DNA of 64,000 nucleotides from Cafeteria roenbergensis (taxonomy: Eukaryota > Sar > Bigyra > Bicosoecida > Cafeteriaceae), in NCBI GenBank assembly GCA_008330645.1, contig VLTN01000025.1, positions 372,001 to 436,000 of the forward strand, read 5' to 3'. The notes below the pieces were generated by a model. The model made no database searches and had not been told where the DNA came from. It saw only the letters and a program-made list of their open reading frames with translations. Positions 38,101 to 47,100 of the stretch are shown piece after piece (position 1 is the first letter of the stretch; every line of letters starts with the position of its first letter). The translations under genes were made by a program, and so were the position numbers.

Positions 38101-41100
38101 GCCGGAGCCGCGGCGGCGGACGGCTCCCGGTCCTGGACCGTCACGTTCGCCGCATCCGTGGCCGCGTCCCAGGTGCAGCCCATCATCGTGAACACCACCG
38201 ACTGCGACGGCTCCGGCTGCCCTGCCTGCGGCGGCGGCGCCGGGCCGTTCCTCGAATGCTCCGGCTCGCCCGGCTGCGTGGGGAGCGTGGACGTGGACGC
38301 GGTGAGCCTCGGCGGCACCTTCACGCTGTCGCTCGACGTGAGCGCCCACCCCATGGTCACTGGCACGCCCGGCGTCTACACCACGGCGCCCATCTCCTTT
38401 GCCAGCAGCGGCGACTTCACGACGGACCTGGCCGCCAAGGTGGCTGCCTTTGACCCGGCCTGCTCGGCGCCTCCCTGCGCGTCCGTGACGCCCGTGTGGA
38501 TGCCCGGAGACGGCACCAACAGCGGCACGGACTTCGAGAGCTGGGCTTGGGACGTGAGCTTCCCCGGCCTGTACGGCGACGTGCCCCTCATGGCCAAGGC
38601 TGGCACCACGTTCACCGGCTCCGACGGCGCAGAGACCGACGTCGTCGTCTCCACGACTGTGGCGGGCACCCAGGCTGCGAGCACCTTCCTCCTGTCCGTG
38701 AACGGCACGGCCAGCACGCCCGTTGCGGCGTCCGGCTACGAGACGACTCCCGCCATCGCCTGGAACGCCCCGGCCGGCACCGGCATCTCCTCTCTGCACG
38801 CCCGGCTGGTGCAGCTCGTGGGCGTGGACAACGCCCTCGTTGTGACCCGCGGCGCCCCCGAGCGCGAGGGCGGCTTCACCTGGACCGTGACCTTTGACAG
38901 CTCCAAGTCTGCCAACCAGGGCAACCTGGCGGCCATGCTCTGCGACGCCTCGTCCGTCGCCCTCTCGTCCAACGCCTCCGACCACAGCTTCTTGTGCGAC
39001 GTGGCCACTGTGCAGGACGGCGTGTACATCGACGGCACCTTCAGCCTAACTGTGGCCAGCCCCGAAATCGGCTCCTCCGCCAGCTGGACCACGGGCGCGC
39101 TTCCCGCCAGGGCCACTGCCGCAGAGGTTCGCGCGGCGATCGAGGGCCTCGACGCCTCCATCGGCACCGTTGCGGTGACCGTGGCCGGCGGCCCGACAGT
39201 GACTGGCGGCATGACGTGGCAGATCAGCTTCGTGACGCTTGTGGGCGACGTGCCGGCCATCACCGTGGCAGGCGCGCCGGCCATGGCCCCCGTGGGCGAC
39301 GTCATCGCCGAAGTGGGCGAGGACGTGGACGAGACGCAGGTGGTCACCATCGTGGGGTACACGTCTGGGACCTTCACGCTCAACCTCGACGCCAGCGGCG
39401 GCAGCTGCGAGCTCTGCACCGACACCACGAGCAGGACGACCGGCGCCATCAACCCCAGCGCCCCCGTTGCGGACGCGTCGTCCATCGAGTCGCGCCTCGC
39501 TGCGATCCTTGGTGCTGGCCAGGTGACCGTTACGCGCAACGTGACGGCGGCCGCGACGCCGGAGACCATCTTCACCGTGGTCTTCTCCGGCGCCGCCGTG
39601 CGTGGCAACGTGCCGCAGATGACCGTGGCGACCGACTCGGTCGTCACCAGCTCGGGCACGCCCGTGGCCGTGACCACCCAGCAGGACGGCAAGCACCGCA
39701 CCGGCGCTGAGGTGCACGGCAACGTGGTCGGGGGCACCTTCCGCGTCTCCTGGTGCGCCAGGGACGGCGCGTCGTGCGCGACCTCGGCCAACATCAGCGC
39801 GCAGGCCTCCGCCGAGGACGTGCGCGCGGCCCTCAACGCCACCGTCAGCTCGGCCCTGGCCACTGCCGGAATCGTGCCCGCCACGTCGGCGTCGCCCTTG
39901 ACCGTGACGCGGTCCTCGCCGCGCGCTGCCGCCTACACTTGGGCGTGGTCCGTGACCTTCTCGGGCGACGCCGTCGGCGGCAACCAGAACCCGTTCGTCG
40001 TGGCCGACGTCTCCCAGCTGACCGGCGACGCCGCTGCGGTGGCTGTCACCGAGACCAGCCGCGGCAACGAGCTGCAGGGAACCTTCCGCCTGCGCCTGTC
40101 CTCGGGCGTGTCGACGCAGATCGCCTTTGACGCCTCCGCCGACGAGGTGCGCACGGCTCTCCAGTCCATCACCACGGTGGTGGACGGCCGCGCGGGGTAC
40201 GTGAACGTGAGCAGGACGGTGCTCCCCTCCGTGATCGGCGTCGACCAGAAGCAGGTCATGGGCTACCAGTGGGCTGTGACGTTCCTGTCCAACCAGCACG
40301 ACGGCACCGACAACTACGCCGAGTGGGGCAACGGCATCTCGCAGTCGTGGGGCCGCAACATCGGCGACGTCCCGATGATGGCGTGCGACCCGGCCCTCCC
40401 GGCCACGTTCGGCACGACCAACGCCGCAGGCACCGTGCAGTGCTCCGTCTGCCAGGCCGGCACCAACGCGACCAACGGCGGCACCGACTGCGCGGACGGC
40501 ACGCCCCCGCTCGGAGGCACCTTCACCATCACCGTGGACACGACCGACTGCGTGGGCTGCCACGTCCGCGGCTCCCACACCACCTCCTTCATCGACCACA
40601 ACGCCAAGCCCGACGCCGCCTCGGCTGCCGCCGCTGGCCAGGCAGGCCTCAGCGTCGAGGAGCGCCTCGAGGCCCTGCCCAACGTGGGCAACGTGACTGT
40701 GACCCGCTCCGGCCCCACGCTGGCCGACGGCGGCTACACTTGGAACGTCACCTTCAACCGCGACGTGCGCTCGGGCAACCCCGACTGCGTCGACGTGGCC
40801 TCCCACCCCGGCGTGGGCGGGGACGGCTGCCCCAGCCCTGGCGACGTGGCCCTCGTGGTCGTGACCGGCCCCGGCGGCGCAGGCCTTCTGGGCGCGGGCG
40901 CCAACGTAAGCGTGGCCGAGGTGGTTCGCGGCAACATCCTGCGCGGCTCGTTCCGCGTCGGTGTCGCCGACTCCCACGCCGCCACCTTCGCCGCTGCCCC
41001 GGAGGACGAGGCCCAGACCCCGTCCGTCTTCACCGAGGCGCTGCCGTGGAGCGCCTCCGCCGCCGACGTCGTCTCGGCCCTCGAGGCCAGCGCGGTGGTC

Positions 41101-44100
41101 AGCGGCTCCGGCCTGGTCCAGGACGTGGAGGCCTCCAAGCAGGTCACCGACAAGTGGGGCTCGACCGTGTGGGACGTGCGCTTCACCCGCAACCAGCGGC
41201 ACGTGCCGCCCGGCGCCGGAGACGTGCCCATGCTCCGCGTGGACCGCTCCGCGCTGTACGAGACGGGCGCAGGCGCGCCCTGCTCCGCGGCCGGCGGCGA
41301 CCCCTTCTCCGTGTGCCTCCCGGCCAACACGAGCGCCCTCTTTGTGAACGAGACGACCAAGGGAAGCGCCGGCCTGTCCGGCGAGTTCCGTCTCGACTTT
41401 GGCTCGGACGGCGTGGCCGTGCCCTTCAACGCCACGGACGTGGCCCTCAAGGGCCTGCTCGAGGGCCTGACCACGGTGGAGGAGCTGCACGTGACGCGGT
41501 CCTCGTACGGCGCCGGGTGGGACGCACAGGCCGTGCTTGTGGACGGCTCCGTCGGCGGCCTGGAGTGGCAGGTGACCTTCACCTCGCTGCAGGGCGCCAC
41601 CGACGGCAAGACCTTCCCGCCGGGCTCCGGCGACGCGGCCCCGCTGGTGCCGAGCGCCAACACGCTGGCCGGCGCTTCGGCGCTCGCCTCAGTCGTGGAG
41701 GTCGTCAAGGGCTCCGAGGAGCTGACCGGCTTCTTCGCCCTGGAGCACACGCAGTCGGTGGACCCCGCCCTCGGCATGGGCACCTCCATCACCCGCCGCA
41801 CCGCGCCCATCTCCCGCGACGCCACGGCAATCGCGGTGGCCACGGCGCTCGAGGACATCGACACCGTGCAGAACGTGACCGTGCGCCGCACCACGCGCCT
41901 CGCAGCGCAGCTCCCCAACGTCGCTGCGTCGGCGCAGCGCGGCGCGGGCGCCCTGGCGGTCTCCGGCGACCTCCGCGGCCTCCTCGCGCGTGGCGACCTG
42001 ATCCGCGTGGGCGGCCGTGCCGACGCCCTCGGGGCGGCCGCCGGCACCGGGGCGGTGGCCCTCAGCGGCGGCGACGTGCTGCTCCCGGCGACGGCCGTCG
42101 CGCTGGTGCCCGGCTCCTCCTCCGTGGCCCTTTCCGCCCCCGTGCGGCACCTCGTCGCCGCCGGGCAGCGCGTGCGCATGCGGGAGACCGAGTTCGTCGT
42201 GGCCTCGACGGGCGAGGGCGTGCAGCGCGTGGTGGTGGACGCCTCCGCGGCGGCGGCCGCCTCCGAAATCTCTGCCAACCACACGCTGCGCCTTAGCTAC
42301 GACAGCGTGTCGACTGTGTGCATCGGCGTCGCGTCCACCGGCGCCCAGGTCGCCGCGGCCCTCAACGCGCTGCCAGAGGTGGCTGCGCGCGGAGGCGTGG
42401 CCGTCACCGTCTTCCACGGAGGCGCCACCGGCCCCGCCGCGCCCGCCGCCGGCTCTGCCGAAGCCGCCGCTCTGGGCGCGGCCACCGCCGCCGCGTCTGC
42501 CGGCGGCGTCAGCGTCTGGTCCGTCTTCTTCGTGGGTGCCGGCTTCGACGCCTCCACCGGCGTGGCCGCGGACTTTGCCCCGCTCGCCTTCGTCGGCGTG
42601 GGCTCGCAGGCCGCCTGCACGGACCCCTCTCCCATGACGGGCCCCGCCGAGCTTGCCGTGGTGGTGACCCCCACCGTCGTGACGCCGGCCGCCTCGGCGC
42701 TGGTCCTCAACCTGACCGCGCCGTACGCCGGTCGCCCCGCCTCGGCGGTGCCGATGTGGCGCGTCCCCAGCGTGTTCCGCGTGTCGACCGACGCCGCGAG
42801 GGTCTTCTCCGCCACCAGCGTGCCTCTTGGGACGGTGGCGGACGCCAGCGTGGCCGCGGCCCTCCTCGGCAACGACGCCTCGTCGCCGGCGTCCCCGTCC
42901 GTGGCGGCCTCTGCTGCCTCCGCGGCGGTGGCCAGCGCGTCCCTCTTCCGCGTGTCCGGCCTCGCCTGGTGGGTCACGTTCGAGAGCGTCCTCGGCAACG
43001 CGGGCGGCCTCGTCCCGGTTCGCAACGCCTCGGCGCCCAACGCCTTCGGGCTCGTTGGCGAGAACGCGACGCTCGTCACGACCGACGACGCCGTTGCCGC
43101 CGCCCTGCCGGCGCAGAACTTCGTGCTGGACGGCCTGGTGACCGGCGTGCCCTACTTCGCGCGCGTGTCCGCCGCGAACGCCATCGGCTACGGCCCGGCC
43201 ACCGACCCCCCCGTGACCGAGCGCCCCGCCTCCTCGCCGCCGGCCCCCCGGGCGCTCGCCGCCTCGCCCGCGCTGCACATCAACGAGGTCCAGCGCGTGA
43301 CCACGGCCGCGACGCACGTCAACGAGGTGCAGACCATCGCCACGGCCGCCACGCCCGACCCCGAGGAGCAGGCCGTCGCCATCACGGCGGCGGACGGCGC
43401 CTCCGTCAGCGGCAACTTCTCCCTGTCCCTGGGCGGCGTGAGCACGCTCGACCAGGTGCAGACCATCGTGGTGAGCGCGTCCGCGGGCCCCATCGCCTCC
43501 GGCTCGTACATCCTGTCCTTCGCCACCAACGAAACGGCATGCGTGCCCTGGGACGCCTCCGCCGACGACATGCGCGCTGCCCTCGAGGCTCTGCCCGCCG
43601 TGGCTAGCGCCGTGGTCGCGCGCGACGGCGACGGCTCCACCGCCGGCAGCGCAGGCGGCCTCGCTCCCTTCGGCTTCAAGTACACCGTAGTCGTGACCGC
43701 CTCGTCGCCGGCCGTCGCGGCCGCCCACCCGCTCATCGTCGCGGCCGACGCCCCGCCCTCGGGCCTCACCGCCACGTGCGGCGGCGCCTGGACCGGCGGC
43801 AGCGGCCACAGCGTCGCCGTGACCGAGTCCCTTGCTGCGGGCTCGACCCTGTCCGTTGGCGCCTCCGAGGCCGAGGTGGAGGCGCTCCTTGCGGCCCTGC
43901 CCACCTTTGGCGCGGTCGGCGCCTCCGGCCTCTCCGGTGCCGTCGCGCTGGCTCTCAAGCCGCTCGGCCCCGCCGGCGAGCCCGCCACCCTCGGCCTCGC
44001 GCCGCTTGTGACGCGCTCCGAAGCCGACGCGCAGGGCGGCTACCGCTACAGCATCGTGCTCCGCGGCCTCGCGGGCGACGCCACCGGCCCTGGAGTCATC

Positions 44101-47100
44101 GGCTGCGACGCTTCGCAGCTGGTGGGCGCGGGCGCGGCCTGCGCCGCCGCCACCGTGTCCGAGGGCAACGCCGTCGGCGGCGCCTTCGTGCTCGTGTCGC
44201 GCCCCGCCGACGGGTCCGCCGCCGAGTACACGTCCGCGCTCTCGCACGACGCTTCGGCAGCCGATGTCAAGGCGGCGCTCGAGGCCCTCGCGTCCGTCGG
44301 GACGGTCCAAGTCTCTCGCAGCGCTCCCGCGTTGGCCGGGTCCGACGCTGCCCGCACCGGCGGCCTGGTCTGGGCCGTGACCTTCGTGTCCGAGGTGGGC
44401 GACGTGCCGCAGCTGGAGGTCGTGTCGTCGCTCACGGGCCACGGCGCCTCCGTGACCGTGCAGGAGACCCGCCGCGGCAACTGGCTGGGCGGCTCGTTCG
44501 TCCTCTCCATGGGCGCGCAGGAGTCCACGCCGCTGCCGTTCGACGCCTCGGCCGCGGCGGTGCGCGACGCCCTCCAGGCGCTGCCCGCCGTGGGCGCCGT
44601 CGTTGTGGCCCGCAGCGGCTCCGACTCGGAGCGCGGGTTCACGTGGGACGTGACCTTTGTGGACGACGACGCCAACCCCGGCGACGTGCCGTCGCTGGGC
44701 GTGGACGGCTCCGGCCTGACCGGCGTGGGCGCCATGGCGCGCGTGCGCGAGGCCCTCAAGGGCGCCGCCGTGTCCGGCACTGCGCTGCACGTGAGCTTCG
44801 ACCCGCCGGCCTCCACCAACGGGTCGCCCGTGACTGCCTACACGGTCGAGGTCGACACGTCGGCCACGTTCGCGTCGTCGTCGCTGCGGTCCGTGGTCGT
44901 GTCCGACGCCGAGCTCCTCTTCGGCGCCGGGCAGACCGTGCGCATCGTCGGCTCCTCCACCGACGCGGCAGCTCTCATCGAGGGGGGCACCTTTGCCCTC
45001 GCCTACGGCGGCGACGAGACCGCGCCCGTGGCCTGGAACGCCACCGCGCTGCAGCTCCGCACGGCGCTGGAGGCCCTGCCCGGCGTGGCGGCCGCGCACG
45101 TTGAGGTCACCGAGGGAGTGGCCGAGGACACCAACGGGGACGGCGTCGTGACCGGCCCCGCCCCGGCCCGCTCGTGGCTAGTTCGCGTGGACTCCCGCGC
45201 CGGCGACCCGGGGGCCGCGGCCCTGCCGCTCGAGGTGTCCCGGCTGGGCCTGCTCCCGGCCGCCGCCGCCATCTCGGTGACGGGCGCCGGCTGCGACCGC
45301 TGCGCTCGCCTCGCGGGCCTCACGCAGGGCCAGGCCTACTACGTGCGCGTGCGCGCGTCGTCCGACGCTGGCGTCGGCCCCGTGCTCGTGATGGCCGGCA
45401 CTGCCGTGCCCAGCCGCATCCCCGGCGCGCCCCGCGAGGCCTCGCTCGGCGTCGTGTCGGACTCGCGCCTGGAGCTGCTGTGGCGCGCGCCCGCCAGCAC
45501 CGGCGGCCGCCCCATCTCCCGCTACTGCGTCGAGTGGGACACCACCAGCTCGTTCAGCTCCCTGGCGTCCTCCGGCGCCCCGTCCCGCTGCGGCGGCTAC
45601 GCGCTCGGGTCCGCCTTGGTGCAGGGCGAGGCCATCGCAGGCCCCGGGCCCTACTCGCTTGTGATGGGCGGCCTGTCGGCCGGCCAGACCTACTTCGTGC
45701 GCATCAACGCCGACAACGGCCTCCCGTTCCAGGCCGTGTCCCACACCGGCACGCCCCCGGACAACCGCGCCTTTGAGCTGCCCACGCCGCCCTCGGCCAC
45801 CCCGGCCAAGGTGGCGCCGGGCCCCTCCGCCAACGTGGAGGTCGTGGTCTTGTGGGGCGACAGCCTCCGCGTCGTCTTCGACGCCCCGATCCGCGACGGC
45901 GGCAACAACATCAGCTCGTACCGCGTCGAGTGGGACGTGGCCTCCACCTTCGCCTCGGGCGCCACGGGCCAGCCGCTGGGCGCCGCCACGGTGCTGACCA
46001 CGGCGCTGGAGATCGTGCGCCCCGACAGCCTGGCGGCCGGCGGCAACCTCCCGGCCCGCCTCTTCTACGACATCACCGGCCTTTCGGCCGGCCAGGCGTA
46101 CCACGTCCGCGTGGCGCCCATCGGCGACGTCAAGGGCTTCGGCCCCTTCGCCGTGGCCAGCCCCGCGCCGGCCGTGCCGGTGCAGCCGCCGTCGGCCCCG
46201 ACCAACGTGCGCCTGCTGTCCACCCCGCTTGACGCGGTGACGGACCTCAGCGGCCAGAACGGCGCCTCCGCCGACGAGGCCGAGGAGGAGGCCCACCGCC
46301 CCGTCACCACGCTGGAGGCGTCCTGGAGCGCCCCGGCCTCCACCGGCGGCGCCCCCACGGACTCGTACCTGGTGGAGTGGTTCCAGGCCGCGACGGCCCG
46401 CCCCGAGGTGCAGGTGGTGCAGATCGACAACAGCGTTGCGCTGGCGTCCACCTCCGGCACCTGGCGCCTGCGCGTCAACTCCAGCTCCACGCTGGCCCTC
46501 GACGCCGACGCGTCGGCCGTCGCCGTCCGCTACGCCCTCATGAGCATGGACGCCGGCGCCGGCCTCGGCGGGCCCGTCGGCCACGTCGAGGTGACCCGCA
46601 CCGCCATCGGCTCCGCGCCCGTTCGCGGCTACCGCTGGGCGATCACCTTCGCGGACGCCTCGGTGAACGGCGGCGACGTGGCCCCGCTCGCCGTCGTGGC
46701 CGACGGCCTCGTTGCCGGCCCTGGCACCACCATCACCACCTCGGTCGAGGAGGCGACCCGCGGCGTGCGCGCCGGCGGTGCCCGGGAGGTCCAGGCCGTG
46801 CGCACGCGCGCTGTGAACGGCGACCCCGTGGCCGGGTTCTTCCGCCTCGCCTTTGGCGTGACGCCCGCGGACGTCGAGGCGGCCATCGCCGCAGGCACCG
46901 TGGTCGAGGAGATGTCGGTCCTGCTTCCCGCGGACGCCACGGCCGAGCAGGTGCGCCGCGCCGTCTCCAGCCTCCCGTCCGTCGGCGAGGTCGCCGTGAC
47001 CCGCCGCGAGATCAACGCCGCGCTCTCCGAGTACGAATGGCTCGTGACCTTCGCCTCGGACGTGCCGTCGGCCCTGTCCAACGCGTCGTCCGTCTCCGTC

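Larger units (their letters stand above)
37384..43233 (+). other. FN3 domain apparently split by a ~1,840-residue EVQ insertion
   Basis: The first FN3 half (VPSVPRNLTLKRQLG, ASWGLPEFDGGS, ERFRVEVDTDPSMSS) spans 37384-37569. No closing FN3 half follows it. The next sequence with that signature, FVLDGLVTGVPYFARVSAAN then GYGPATDPP, is at about 43096-43233. Everything between is EVQ modules, a short-period EVQ run and two L-x-x-GD modules. The two halves could also be relics of two different FN3 domains. Confidence 0.55.

Noticed and set aside
40269-42296. 675-codon plus-strand frame overlapping the giant gene in another phase
   Set aside because: Arg/Gly/Pro-rich shadow without any module, while the giant frame shows regular EVQ modules here.
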